DNA of 64,000 nt from Alphaproteobacteria bacterium. GTDB taxonomy: Bacteria > Pseudomonadota > Alphaproteobacteria > Rhodospirillales > Magnetospirillaceae. The translations under genes and the position numbers were made by a program. Below, piece by piece: positions 19,408-28,105 of this stretch. The notes under the pieces are model-generated. The model was not told where the DNA came from, searched no databases, and saw only the letters and a program-made list of their open reading frames with translations. Numbering within the stretch: position 1 is the first letter of the stretch; each line of letters begins with the position of its first letter. Where the stretch lies: contig JAJPHO010000183.1 of assembly GCA_021325215.1 (NCBI GenBank), forward strand, positions 49,163-113,162, read 5' to 3'.

Positions 19408-19995
19408 ATGTTCCATCATCATTTCATGCACAGATTCGGGCGCCGCGACGCCCACGATCATGACCATGACGATCACCGCCATGGTTTCGGACGCGGCTTC
19501 GGCCGGGGCTTCGGGCGCGGACGCGGCCATCACCGCCATGGCGGCGGACGCGTCTTCGATCATGGCGATCTGCGCTGGGTCGTGCTCGGCCTGCTGGCGG
19601 AGAAGCCGCGCTATGGCTATGACATCATCAAGGAGCTGGAAGAGCGGGTCGGCGGCGAATACAGCCCGAGCCCGGGCGTGGTCTATCCGACCCTGACCCT
19701 GCTCGAGGAAATGGGCCTGGCCGTGGTCGGCGAGCAGACCGGCAACCGCAAGCTCTACACCCTGACCCCCGAGGGCGAGGCCGAATATCGGCGCAACAAG
19801 CCGACCATCGACGCCATCATGGCCCGCATCGGCGGCGCCCGCCGCGGCCCGCCGGCTTCGGTGATCCGCGCCCTGGAGAATCTCATGATGGCGGTCCGCC
19901 TAAAGATGCGCGGCGGCGAGACCCTGACCGACGAGCAGGTCCGCGCTCTGACCGATATCCTTGACCAGGCCGCCCGGTCCGTGGAGGAAATCTGA
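19408..19995 (+). CDS. PadR-family metalloregulator with His-rich N-terminus (NfeR/YqjI-like)
   Basis: A 195-residue regulator. Residues 1-50 are rich in His, Asp, Gly and Arg ([24 protein letters not shown]), a probable nickel or iron site. The PadR winged helix follows from about residue 52 ([19 protein letters not shown] and [16 protein letters not shown]), then a dimerisation helix. This layout is that of E. coli NfeR, which represses a ferric-siderophore reductase gene and its own gene, and is relieved by nickel. The start at 19408 follows ACGGAGG; an upstream in-frame ATG would place the operator inside the coding region. It heads an apparent operon with the DUF2218 and FAD oxidoreductase genes. 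Confidence 0.88.
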   Translation: MFHHHFMHRFGRRDAHDHDHDDHRHGFGRGFGRGFGRGRGHHRHGGGRVFDHGDLRWVVLGLLAEKPRYGYDIIKELEERVGGEYSPSPGVVYPTLTLLEEMGLAVVGEQTGNRKLYTLTPEGEAEYRRNKPTIDAIMARIGGARRGPPASVIRALENLMMAVRLKMRGGETLTDEQVRALTDILDQAARSVEEI

Positions 19996-19997
19996 TC

Positions 19998-20288
19998 ATG
20001 AGCGCATCCACAGCCGACATCCGCACCGAATGGGGCAGCCGCTATCTCGGCCAGCTCTGCGCCCATTTCTCGCACAACAGCGAACTCGCGGTCAGCCTGC
20101 AGGAAAATCGCGGCATGATCCGCTTTCCGGCCGGCGATTGCGTGCTGAACGCCACGGCTTCGGTCCTGCATCTCGAACTCGACTGCCGCGACGACGCCTC
20201 GCTGGAGAAATTGCAGGACGTGATCGACAAGCATCTCAAGCGCTTCGCCTTCCGCGAGCCGCCCGAGATCGAGTGGCGGCCGGCGTGA
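19998..20288 (+). CDS. DUF2218 protein
   Basis: A 96-residue cytoplasmic protein of the DUF2218 family, recognised from the early [15 protein letters not shown] segment and the later [24 protein letters not shown]. In other genomes DUF2218 proteins are often encoded next to or fused with siderophore-interacting reductases, which fits the NfeR-like regulator two bases upstream. Biochemical role unknown. Its stop overlaps the GTG start of the next gene. Confidence 0.85.
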   Translation: MSASTADIRTEWGSRYLGQLCAHFSHNSELAVSLQENRGMIRFPAGDCVLNATASVLHLELDCRDDASLEKLQDVIDKHLKRFAFREPPEIEWRPA

Positions 20289-21385
20289 CCGACCGCACCG
20301 ACATCGTCATCGCCGGGGCGGGCGTGGTCGGACTGGCCGTCGCCCGCGCCCTGGCGGCCTCGGGGCGCGAGGTGGTGATCCTGGAAAAGGCCGAATCCTT
20401 CGGCACCGGCACCTCGTCGCGCAATTCCGAGGTGATCCATGCCGGGATCTACTATCCGACCGGATCGCTCAAGGCGCGTCTGTGCGTGGAGGGCAAGCAT
20501 CGACTCTACGCCTATTGCGCCAGCCACGGAGTCGAGCATCGCAGATGCGGCAAGCTGATCGTAGCACCCGGCGCCGATCAGATCCCCGGCCTCGAAGCCC
20601 TGGCCCGCCAGGCCGCCGAGAATGGCGTCGACGATATCGACCATCTGTCGGGCGCCTGCGTGCGCCATCTCGAACCCGAGCTCAAGGCCGCCGCCGGGCT
20701 CTATTCCCCCTCGACCGGCATCATCGACAGCCACGGCCTGATGCTGTCGCTGCTGGGCGAGGCCGAGGCCAATGGCGCCGTCCTGGCCTGCAACACCGAA
20801 ATCACCGCCGCCCGCTTGACCGGCAATGGCGTCGAGATCTCGATCAATGGCGAAGACCGGCCCGCCCTTGCCGCCAATCTGCTGATCAACGCCGCCGGTC
20901 TCGGCGCTCCCGCCCTGGCGCGGCGCATCGAAGGCTTCCCGGCCGGACGGGTGCCGGAAAGCTGGCTGGCGCGCGGCTGCTATTTCTCGCTGAGCGGCAA
21001 ATCGCCGTTCCGCCGGCTGGTCTATCCGCTGCCCGAACCGGGCGGCTTGGGCATCCATCTCACCCTCGATCTGGCCGGCCAGGCCCGCTTCGGCCCCGAC
21101 GTCGAATGGATCGGCGAGATCGATTACCGCGTCGATCCTCTCCGCGCCGAGGCCTTCGCCGACTCGATCCGGCGCTATTGGCCGGGGCTCGATCCCGCGC
21201 GCCTCACCCCATCCTATTCCGGCATCCGGCCCAAGCTGTCCGGCCCCGGAATGGCCGCCGCCGATTTCCGCATCGACGGTCCCGCCGATCATGATGGCTT
21301 GCCGCTGGTCCATCTCTATGGCATCGAAAGTCCCGGCCTGACCTCCTGTCTCGCCATCGCCGACCACGTCGCCACCCTGCTGTAA
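20285..21385 (+). CDS. FAD-dependent oxidoreductase, L-2-hydroxyglutarate dehydrogenase-like
   Basis: A 366-residue DAO-type flavoprotein. The Rossmann motif [13 protein letters not shown] is at the N-terminus, followed by [16 protein letters not shown], a signature of the LhgO/L2HGDH group. The C-terminus ends with the second FAD segment ([18 protein letters not shown]). The likely reaction is oxidation of an L-2-hydroxy acid to the 2-oxo acid with transfer to quinone. I chose the GTG start at 20285 because it overlaps the preceding stop and sits directly before the dinucleotide fold. Confidence 0.88.
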   Translation: MTDRTDIVIAGAGVVGLAVARALAASGREVVILEKAESFGTGTSSRNSEVIHAGIYYPTGSLKARLCVEGKHRLYAYCASHGVEHRRCGKLIVAPGADQIPGLEALARQAAENGVDDIDHLSGACVRHLEPELKAAAGLYSPSTGIIDSHGLMLSLLGEAEANGAVLACNTEITAARLTGNGVEISINGEDRPALAANLLINAAGLGAPALARRIEGFPAGRVPESWLARGCYFSLSGKSPFRRLVYPLPEPGGLGIHLTLDLAGQARFGPDVEWIGEIDYRVDPLRAEAFADSIRRYWPGLDPARLTPSYSGIRPKLSGPGMAAADFRIDGPADHDGLPLVHLYGIESPGLTSCLAIADHVATLL

Positions 21386-21396
21386 GGATTTCCGCC

Positions 21397-22305
21397 ATGA
21401 CCGCCCTGCCTCTCTCCGAGTCGCCGCGCCCCCTCGGCAAGAGCGAGATCAGCGTCCATCCGCTGGCCTGGGGCATGTGGCGGATGAGCGGCGACGCCGC
21501 CGCGGCGCGCGAGCGCATCGCCGCCGCCCGCGATATCGGCATCACCCTGTTCGACACCGCCGACATTTACGGCATCGATTCCAGCCATGGCTTCGGCTCG
21601 GCCGAAGCGCTGCTGGGCGAGGTTCTGAAAGCGGATTCCGGCCTGCGCCGCGGCATGGTGATCGCCACCAAGGGCGGCATCGTGCCGGGCATTCCCTACA
21701 ATTCCGGCGCCACCTATCTGCAGGAAGCGTGCAACGCCTCGCTGAAACGGCTGGGGATCGAGCGCATCGACCTCTATCAGATCCACCGCCCCGATCTCTT
21801 GACCCATCCCGCCGAGGTGGCGGAGGGGCTGATCAAGCTGAAGCGCGCCGGCAAGATCGACGCCGTCGGCGTGTCGAACTACACCGCGGCGCAGACCGCC
21901 GCGCTGCAGGCCTGGCTCGATCTGCCGGTGGTGTCGCACCAGCCGGAATTCTCGCCGCTGCATCTGGCGCCGATGACCGACGGCGTGCTGGATCAGGCGA
22001 TGGAGCGCGACATGGCGGTGCTGGCCTGGTCGCCGCTGGCGGGCGGACGCCTGATCGACGCGCCCCCGGACGGAACGCCCCGCGCGGTCGTCGACGAACT
22101 CGACCGCCTGGCCCACCGCGAAGGCGTTTCGCGCGCCTGTGTGGCCCTGGCCTGGGTGATGAGCCATCCGTCCCGGCCCATCCCGATCATCGGCAGCCAG
22201 TCGCCCGATCGCATCCGCCAGTGCAAGGACGTCTTCAAAGTCCGCCTCGATCGCGCCGACTGGTACGCCGTGCTTGTCGCCGCGCGCGGCGCGCCGATGC
22301 CGTAA
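21397..22305 (+). CDS. Aldo/keto reductase
   Basis: A 302-residue NADPH-dependent TIM-barrel oxidoreductase. Catalytic tetrad elements are visible: FDTADIYG (Asp and Tyr), ATKGG (Lys) and QIHRPD (His). The cofactor-binding loop IIGSQSPDRIRQ is near the C-terminus. It most resembles the YdhF-type group. It starts 11 bp after the FAD oxidoreductase and probably belongs to that operon. Substrate unknown. Confidence 0.9.
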   Translation: MTALPLSESPRPLGKSEISVHPLAWGMWRMSGDAAAARERIAAARDIGITLFDTADIYGIDSSHGFGSAEALLGEVLKADSGLRRGMVIATKGGIVPGIPYNSGATYLQEACNASLKRLGIERIDLYQIHRPDLLTHPAEVAEGLIKLKRAGKIDAVGVSNYTAAQTAALQAWLDLPVVSHQPEFSPLHLAPMTDGVLDQAMERDMAVLAWSPLAGGRLIDAPPDGTPRAVVDELDRLAHREGVSRACVALAWVMSHPSRPIPIIGSQSPDRIRQCKDVFKVRLDRADWYAVLVAARGAPMP

Positions 22306-22309
22306 CACG

Positions 22310-22356
22310 GTCGGCGCCGTGAGCAATATGCGATTCCAAGGGATCGCAAACCGCTC
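22310..22356 (+). repeat. 47-bp dispersed repeat, copy A
   Basis: Matches the reverse complement of 58473-58519 at 46 of 47 positions, the difference being A/G in the GCA-A/G-TATG segment. It contains an internal stem (TGCGAT...ATCGCA). It begins four bases after the aldo/keto reductase stop, as copy B begins at a gene end. The remainder of the 326-bp gap to the transposase (22357-22631) shows no convincing gene; it probably includes one end of the IS110 element. Confidence 0.85.
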
Positions 22357-22631
22357 TCTCATGTTCGCCGTCAATAGATTTGGGCAGCCGAAAGGCTCTG
22401 GCATAGCCAGGCTTGATGTTCCGAAGATGCCCAAGGCAGGAGGCGGGACCAAGAGCGACGGTTGAGCATTCTCTCATACGCGGATTGGTTACCGCATGAC
22501 CGTGGTTTCGTCTTGGGACTGCCTCAGTCTAATTGGCGAGCGTCGGCAGAGCCGGCTCATAGAGCGGCCGAGGATTTCCCACCGCGTCCCGCCTCCAGCC
22601 ATGGGCATCGATGTTATTGACCTTTCTGCTG

Positions 22632-23744
22632 TCAGATTGCCGGGCTGACTTTAACCTGGCGCGCGATATCCCAAAGGAAGCCCAGCATTTCGCGAGCGAT
22701 AGCCGTGTTAACCACGGTTTTTGGTTTGTCGGCAGCGGCAAGGCGGCGATAGCGGGCGCATAGTCGAACCTGGGCTTTCCAGGCAATGTCGCGGATATTT
22801 TGGGGCAAGTGATCGATGCGGCGGAGTAGCGTCAGGCTGACCCGCGCCTGAAGTCGATAGGTCCAGGCTCCTTCGATCAGGGCTCGTCGTGCCAGAGCAT
22901 TGCCAGCCTTGGTGATCCCACCGCGTCGGACGGTAGCACCGCTCGAATGCTCTGACGGAACCAAGCCGAGGTAAGCCATCAACTGGCGTGGATTGTCAAA
23001 GCGAGAGAAGTCCCCCACCTCGGCGACAAGGGTCACTGCGACGATCAGGGCGACCCCGCGCATCGCCTGCATGGCCTCGACGACAGGCGCCATCGACCAC
23101 TGCGGCACCAGCTCCTCAATCTGCGTGGTCAGCCGAACGACGCGGGCCTCGGCATCCGTGACGGCATGGATATAGTCCTGCAGCACAATCTGTTGCGCAG
23201 GATGGTCGAAGCGAACCGCGCTCAGCCACCGTCAATAAGCAAACGTCCATCCCTTCCTGCCGGTAAAAACCCGCCCATGTCGCAGGAGGAAGCCCTGTAG
23301 ACGCTGACGTGCCTTGCCAAGGACCTGTACCGCCGTGGCACGCGCGCGGACAAGGTCACGCATCGCTTCATGGCCGCGATCTGGCACCCAAACTGCCGTC
23401 AACTCTCCGGCACGGTGCAGCTTGGCCAACATCACCGCGTCTCGACGGTCGGTCTTCACCCGATCGCCCGCCTTCATCGGTATCAGCGACGGCGCTACCA
23501 CAATGCAATCGTGTCCCAGCGCCGTCAGTTGCCGATATAAGTCGTAGCCGCAAGGGCCCGCTTCGTAACAGAAGCTGAGCCGCCGCCCAGCCTTGCCAAG
23601 CTTCTCTGCCAACTTGGCGATCTGAGTTGGGTTGTGCGCAATGTTGCCCATCGCCCGCACTTCACCGCCACGCTCACCTTCTGCGGCAGCAACCGACAAC
23701 GTTGCCTTGTGGACATCAAGCCCAACGAAAATGTTATTCTGCAT
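22632..23744 (-). pseudogene. IS110 transposase interrupted by an in-frame TGA
   Basis: The N-terminal part (23744-23235) carries the DEDD RuvC-like domain: GLDVHK, CYEAGPCGY and KTDRRDA. A TGA at 23232-23234 then ends the frame after WTFAY. The same frame continues with RWLSAVRFDHPAQQ and a complete transposase_20 domain (MRGVALIVAVTLVAEVGDF, GGITKAGNALARRALIE) down to 22632. In relatives this junction usually carries a basic residue, so a CGA-to-TGA change is the simplest explanation. Total length would be about 370 codons. Probably inactive unless the stop is read through. Confidence 0.85.
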
Positions 23745-23746
23745 CT

Positions 23747-23824
23747 GGCCCGCTCCCCAAGCTTGAGGCTCGGCACCGGCCCATCCGGCGCAATCCTCGA
23801 TAGGAGCTTGCCGTGGGGCGGGCC
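23747..23824 (-). ncRNA. Candidate IS110 bridge-RNA-type structure
   Basis: Directly upstream of the transposase start, 23747-23824 can fold into one long imperfect stem. GGCCCG, CCCC and AAGCT on the left pair with AGCTT, GGGG and CGGGCC on the right, with two bulges. An inner stem pairs GAGG with CCTC and CCGG with CCGG. IS110 elements of the IS621 group encode a bridge RNA from the non-coding end upstream of the transposase. Only about 110 bp of non-coding sequence is available here, shorter than in IS621, so the call is tentative. Confidence 0.35.
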
Positions 23825-23854
23825 GCCCGTCACTTCAGAGCGCGAACATACGGT

Positions 23855-25057
23855 CTAAAAACTCAACTTGGCTCCGAGTTGTATCTGATGGTCGACCTGC
23901 CCCGGGCTCAGCCCGTAGGACAAACGCTGGGTGCGCCAACTATCGACGCGCAGGCCTTCGAGGGTCAGTTTCAGAGAGTCGATCGGTGCCCATGACACCG
24001 CCAAGGTCTGGGCGGTGCCATGCTCGCTCAGCCGCATCGGAGCATAGTAATTCCGCGCCTCGGTAGCGAAGAAATCGGCGCGCGCCGCCACCCGCCACCG
24101 GCCCAGGCGATAGCCGAGCAGCAGATAGGCGGCCTGGAAGTCGGTGTCGTAATCCTCGTCGCCCTCGGGATTGATGGTGGTGGTGCCGCTCATCACCTGG
24201 GCCAGGATGGTCACCGGCCCGACGCCGGTGGTGGTGCCGGCGCTGATGAAGCGGGTATGCCAGGCATATTCCTGGTCGAAGGCGCTGGGGTTCGCCTCGT
24301 TGTCGTAATAGAGCAGATCCAGCTTGCCCCAATCCTCATGCTTCCAGGACACGCCCGCATACCAGCCCGGGGAATTGTCGATCTCGCTGAACGGCTCGCG
24401 CCACACGGCGCCTTTGCCGCCGGTCGACAAGGCATTGGGCAGGCGCAGGCGGTCGAACACGCCGGTGATGCGGTCGGTCATCGCCCAGCCGCGATCGGCC
24501 AATGCGACGCCGGCGGTGTCGTTCCAGCCGAACACCGCCACCTCGGCCTCGATGCGGTCGGATTCGCCGCGCCATTCGACCTTGCCTTCGGCGCCGATGG
24601 TGCGCAGCTCTTCGCCGACCCAGCTGTTGATCGCCGACGGCGTCAGGGTCCAGGGGCTGGTCCAGCCCGGCGACGTGTTCTCTTCGGAAACCGGCGGGAA
24701 GAAGGCGCCGGCCTTGACCGACCAGCGCCAGGGCGACAGCGACAAGGGCCGGTAGCGCACATAGGATTCGATCAGATCGACCGCCGTGCGCTGGCTCGGC
24801 TCATAGCGCACATCGGCAAAGACCAGGATGTCCTCGGTCAGCTGCAGATTGCCGTAGAGGGCCGCTTCGGCCAGATGCACCACCGTGCCATCGTCGCCAT
24901 AGCGCGTCTTGCCCGGCCCGCCATCGACCGGGGCCCGTTCCGACCCGGTATTGACCATCCGCAAATCGAGATAGCCGCCGCCGCTGAGATCCTGTCCCCT
25001 GCCCGGCCCCGCGACCAGAAGCCCAGCCACGACCAGAGATAGAGCAAGGCGTCTCAT
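23855..25057 (-). CDS. Outer-membrane porin-like beta-barrel protein
   Basis: A 400-residue protein with a signal peptide (residues 1-21, ending GRGQ). The rest shows alternating hydrophobic beta strands with many Trp and Tyr and ends in the outer-membrane signature (IQLGAKLSF with terminal Phe). The start at 25057 overlaps the stop of the EAL gene by 4 bp, so it is the last gene of a four-gene operon. Longer in-frame extension into the EAL gene is a shadow. I recognise the porin type but not a specific family or substrate. Confidence 0.85.
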   Translation of the reverse strand: MRRLALSLVVAGLLVAGPGRGQDLSGGGYLDLRMVNTGSERAPVDGGPGKTRYGDDGTVVHLAEAALYGNLQLTEDILVFADVRYEPSQRTAVDLIESYVRYRPLSLSPWRWSVKAGAFFPPVSEENTSPGWTSPWTLTPSAINSWVGEELRTIGAEGKVEWRGESDRIEAEVAVFGWNDTAGVALADRGWAMTDRITGVFDRLRLPNALSTGGKGAVWREPFSEIDNSPGWYAGVSWKHEDWGKLDLLYYDNEANPSAFDQEYAWHTRFISAGTTTGVGPVTILAQVMSGTTTINPEGDEDYDTDFQAAYLLLGYRLGRWRVAARADFFATEARNYYAPMRLSEHGTAQTLAVSWAPIDSLKLTLEGLRVDSWRTQRLSYGLSPGQVDHQIQLGAKLSF

Positions 25058-27414
25058 GGCGCCGTTTCCCTCAGGCGCGCCGACCAGCGCCCCTCGGTGA
25101 CGAAGCGGTCGAAGCCGTCGGATGGCAGCGCTTTCGAGATGTAATAGCCCTGGGCGTAATCGCAGCCGATCTCGCGCAGGAAGGAGAAGCTGCCTTCGTC
25201 CTCGACGCCTTCGGCGGTGACCTTGTAGCCGAGGTTGTGGCCCAGCTCGACGATCGAACGGACGATGGTGGCATCCTCGGGACTGTCGCCCAGCTTGAGG
25301 ACGAAGGATTTGTCGATCTTGATCTCGCGCACCGGCAGCCGGCGCAGATAGGCGAAGGAGGATTGGCCGACGCCGAAATCGTCGATCGACAGATCGATGC
25401 CCTGATCGGCAAGATTGCGCAGCATGCGGATGGCGGCATCGGGTTCGCCCATGATCGCGCTCTCGGTGATTTCCAGAACCACGTCCGACGGGTCGACCGA
25501 GTGCTCTTTCAACAGGCCCAGCACGCGCTCGGCCAGCTGGGGATCGCCCAGATCGCGCACCGATAGATTGACCGACATGCGGATGCGCATGCCGCGCCGG
25601 TTCCAATCGGCGGCCTGCCGCACGCCGCTTTCCAGAACCCAATTGGTCAGGCGGCGGATATTGCCGGTTTCCTCGGCCAGGCCGATGAAGCTGTCGGGCG
25701 ACACGAAGCCGCGCACCGGATGAGTCCAGCGCACCAGGCCCTCGGCGCCGGCCACCAGATTGGAGCCGAGATCCACCTTGGGCTGGCAATGCAGATTGAG
25801 CCCGCCGACCTCCAGCGCCTCGCGCAGGTCGCGCATCAAAGATAGCCGGTCCGAGCGATGCTGGTCCTTGTCCGGATCATAGATGACGATGCGATCCTCG
25901 ACCCGGGCCAGGGCGTCATGCAGGGCGATGTCGGCCCGCTGCAGCAGCAGGCCGGCCTGATTGCCATGTTCGGGCGCCAGGGCGATACCAACGGCGGCGG
26001 CGATGTCGACGGTGACGTCGCCCTCGCGATAGACGTCGCCCACCGCCGCCGACAGGGCATTGGCCCGCCTTTCCGCCTGCCGCCAGGAGGGCGACCAGGC
26101 CGCGAAGGCGATATCGGACACCCGCGCCACGTGACCATCCTCGCCCGCCGCGTCGCGCAGCCTTTCGCCGACGAAGCGCATCAGCCGGTCGCGGAAATCA
26201 TGGCCCAGCGTATTGACGATCTCCTGCAGGCGCGGCACGCCGACCAACAGCATCGCCGCCTCTTTGCCGGGCCGGTCGCGCAGCACCGCATCGACCTCCT
26301 CGATCAGGCTGACGCGATTGGGCAGGCCCGTCACCGCATCGTGGCTGGCCTGAAAGCGGATGCGCTCCTCGCGCTCGCCGATCGCCACCACCATATTGCC
26401 CAGCGCGCCGTTCAGCTGGCCGATCTCGTCGGTCTGGGTGGTCGGCTCGGGCGGGGTGTAGTCGCCGCCGGCGATGCGCCGCGCCACGGCGGCCAGGACT
26501 TCGAGCGGCCGGGCGACGCTGCGGGCGATCAGGCCGGTGCCGAACAAGGCGGCGAACAGGCCGATCAGCAGCAGGCCGAGCGCGGCGAAAATCACCGGAT
26601 CATAGGGCTTCAGCGCTTCGTCGAGGGACAGGCCGACCACCGCGACGATGGCCGGGCCGTGGCGGACATCGAGGGCCGATGCCATGACGATATCGCTGCG
26701 CGCGCCCTGATGCATCAGGACCGGCTTGAACAGCACCGGCGGCGCGCCATTGGGCAGCAATTGGGCCAGCACGTCCGGACCTTCGACGCTCTTCGCCAGC
26801 ACTTCCCAATGCCCTTCGCCCTTGTTGGCGGCCAGCACCACTTCGGGCGGCAGCGAGGACAGGCGGCGCAGGCTGTCGATCATGGCGTCGTCGAGAGGGA
26901 TATGCGCCCCGATATAGGCGATCGGAATCGGCGCGATCACCGGCACCAGCACGATCCAATAGGCCTTGCCGCCCAGGATGGAGATGCCGCGCGCCTTGCC
27001 GTCCGAGGCGGCGTCGTCGAGCATGTCGGGGAAATCGAAAGCCTTGCCGACACTGGCAGGAACCGCGGTGTCGCCGCGGATCGTCCCGTCGAGGCCGATC
27101 CATTGCATGCGGGTGGCGCCGACGCGGCGGCCGTGATTGCGCAGGGCCGACAGCACGGTCTGGTCGTTCTGCGACGCCACCGCCTGGCGCAGCGGGTAAT
27201 CGAGCGACAGCACCTGGACACTGTCGGCGACACGCTGCGATACCGCTTCGAGCTGCTGGGCGAACAATTCCGCCGAGCCGATCAGCCGGTGCTCGCTCTG
27301 GGTCACCAGGGCCTGGCGGGTGACGCGATAGACGGTCAAGGCGGTGGCGCCCTGCACCACCACCAGGGTCGCCATCATGAACACCGCCAAACGGTTGCGG
27401 AAACCGAAAGCCAC
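25054..27414 (-). CDS. Membrane sensor GGDEF-EAL protein, probable c-di-GMP phosphodiesterase
   Basis: 786 residues. TM1 (about 9-30), a periplasmic sensor region (about 30-275), TM2 (about 278-298) and a HAMP linker precede a GGDEF domain whose signature is lost (SDIAF in its place), so no cyclase activity is expected. The C-terminal EAL domain (about 535-775) keeps the catalytic set: Glu in AEGLVRW, Asn in VNLS, Glu in LEITES, the Asp pair in DDFGVG, Lys in IKIDKSF, Glu in AEGVE and Gln in AQGYYISK. EAL itself reads EGL. It lies between the cupredoxin-like gene (11 bp away) and the porin. Confidence 0.92.
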   Translation of the reverse strand: MAFGFRNRLAVFMMATLVVVQGATALTVYRVTRQALVTQSEHRLIGSAELFAQQLEAVSQRVADSVQVLSLDYPLRQAVASQNDQTVLSALRNHGRRVGATRMQWIGLDGTIRGDTAVPASVGKAFDFPDMLDDAASDGKARGISILGGKAYWIVLVPVIAPIPIAYIGAHIPLDDAMIDSLRRLSSLPPEVVLAANKGEGHWEVLAKSVEGPDVLAQLLPNGAPPVLFKPVLMHQGARSDIVMASALDVRHGPAIVAVVGLSLDEALKPYDPVIFAALGLLLIGLFAALFGTGLIARSVARPLEVLAAVARRIAGGDYTPPEPTTQTDEIGQLNGALGNMVVAIGEREERIRFQASHDAVTGLPNRVSLIEEVDAVLRDRPGKEAAMLLVGVPRLQEIVNTLGHDFRDRLMRFVGERLRDAAGEDGHVARVSDIAFAAWSPSWRQAERRANALSAAVGDVYREGDVTVDIAAAVGIALAPEHGNQAGLLLQRADIALHDALARVEDRIVIYDPDKDQHRSDRLSLMRDLREALEVGGLNLHCQPKVDLGSNLVAGAEGLVRWTHPVRGFVSPDSFIGLAEETGNIRRLTNWVLESGVRQAADWNRRGMRIRMSVNLSVRDLGDPQLAERVLGLLKEHSVDPSDVVLEITESAIMGEPDAAIRMLRNLADQGIDLSIDDFGVGQSSFAYLRRLPVREIKIDKSFVLKLGDSPEDATIVRSIVELGHNLGYKVTAEGVEDEGSFSFLREIGCDYAQGYYISKALPSDGFDRFVTEGRWSARLRETAP

Positions 27415-27425
27415 CCTAGTGCTCC

Positions 27426-28070
27426 CTAGTAATGGTCGCGGTCATCCTCGCGGGGAGGAGCCATCACGGTCATGGACAAGGACGCCGAGGCCTGGTCGCC
27501 GGCCACGGTGACGGTCTGGCTGGGCTGCGCGGCACCGGGCCGCAGGCGGGGATGCCACAACTTCACCGTATAAGTGCCGGGCGGCACGTCGGCCAGGGTC
27601 ACCGAACCCTTGTCGTCCGACTTGGCCGCCCAGCGGCTGTCGGTGACGACCAGGTAATTGATCATGAAATCATGGATGTTGCAGCCGACCGGAATCACGC
27701 CCGGCTTGGTCAGATGGATCGGCGCCGAAACCTCGTTGGGCTTCAGAATGAAGTCGAAGGGCGGCGTGGCCAGCGGCGAGAAGGTATAGACGTGATGGCG
27801 CGTGCGGTCGCTGTTGCGGAAGATCACCACTTCGCCCAGAGGCACCACCTCGACCAGCGGCACGAAGGTTTCGTCCTTCTGGTCGATGAAATGGTCATGC
27901 GGCGGCATCGGCTTGCCCGGCGCCACGTCCGGCGCCTCGGGATACAGAGACGCGACGGCATCGGCCAGGGACTTTCCGCCCTGGTCGGAAATCTGCAGCT
28001 TCAGGGTTGCCGCCGCGCCGGGCAGAGACGCCGTCAGCAGCAGGAACGATAAAGCCAAATGAAATCGCAC
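27426..28070 (-). CDS. Periplasmic cupredoxin-like protein (methylamine-utilisation-protein type)
   Basis: 214 residues from a GTG start that sits five bases after GGAGGT; an upstream ATG at 28109 is in frame but would put a charged stretch before the signal peptide. Signal peptide residues 1-21 end in PGAAA. The cupredoxin-like fold has candidate copper ligands in RHHVYTFS and in VGCNIHDFM (Cys, His, Met). A carboxypeptidase-regulatory-like beta domain follows (TLADVPPGTYTVKLWHP). Proteins of this type are often annotated as methylamine utilisation proteins, but no mau genes are near. Operon partner of the EAL protein. Confidence 0.82.
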   Translation of the reverse strand: MRFHLALSFLLLTASLPGAAATLKLQISDQGGKSLADAVASLYPEAPDVAPGKPMPPHDHFIDQKDETFVPLVEVVPLGEVVIFRNSDRTRHHVYTFSPLATPPFDFILKPNEVSAPIHLTKPGVIPVGCNIHDFMINYLVVTDSRWAAKSDDKGSVTLADVPPGTYTVKLWHPRLRPGAAQPSQTVTVAGDQASASLSMTVMAPPREDDRDHY

Positions 28071-28105
28071 GCGGCACCTCCGTAGAGTGAACATCAAAGC
28101 ATATT

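Larger units (their letters stand above)
22632..23850 (-). mobile_element. IS110-family insertion sequence, approximate limits
   Basis: Defined by the transposase remnant and by the structured non-coding stretch before it. IS110 elements lack long terminal inverted repeats and target duplications, so exact ends cannot be placed by eye. The left limit lies somewhere in 22357-22631. The right limit is at or before the porin stop at 23855. The element sits between two convergent genes and appears to disrupt neither. Confidence 0.6.

Noticed and set aside
22529..22786. 85-codon minus-strand ORF next to the IS110 remnant
   Set aside because: Overlaps the transposase C-terminal coding region in another frame, with no homology or ribosome-binding site.
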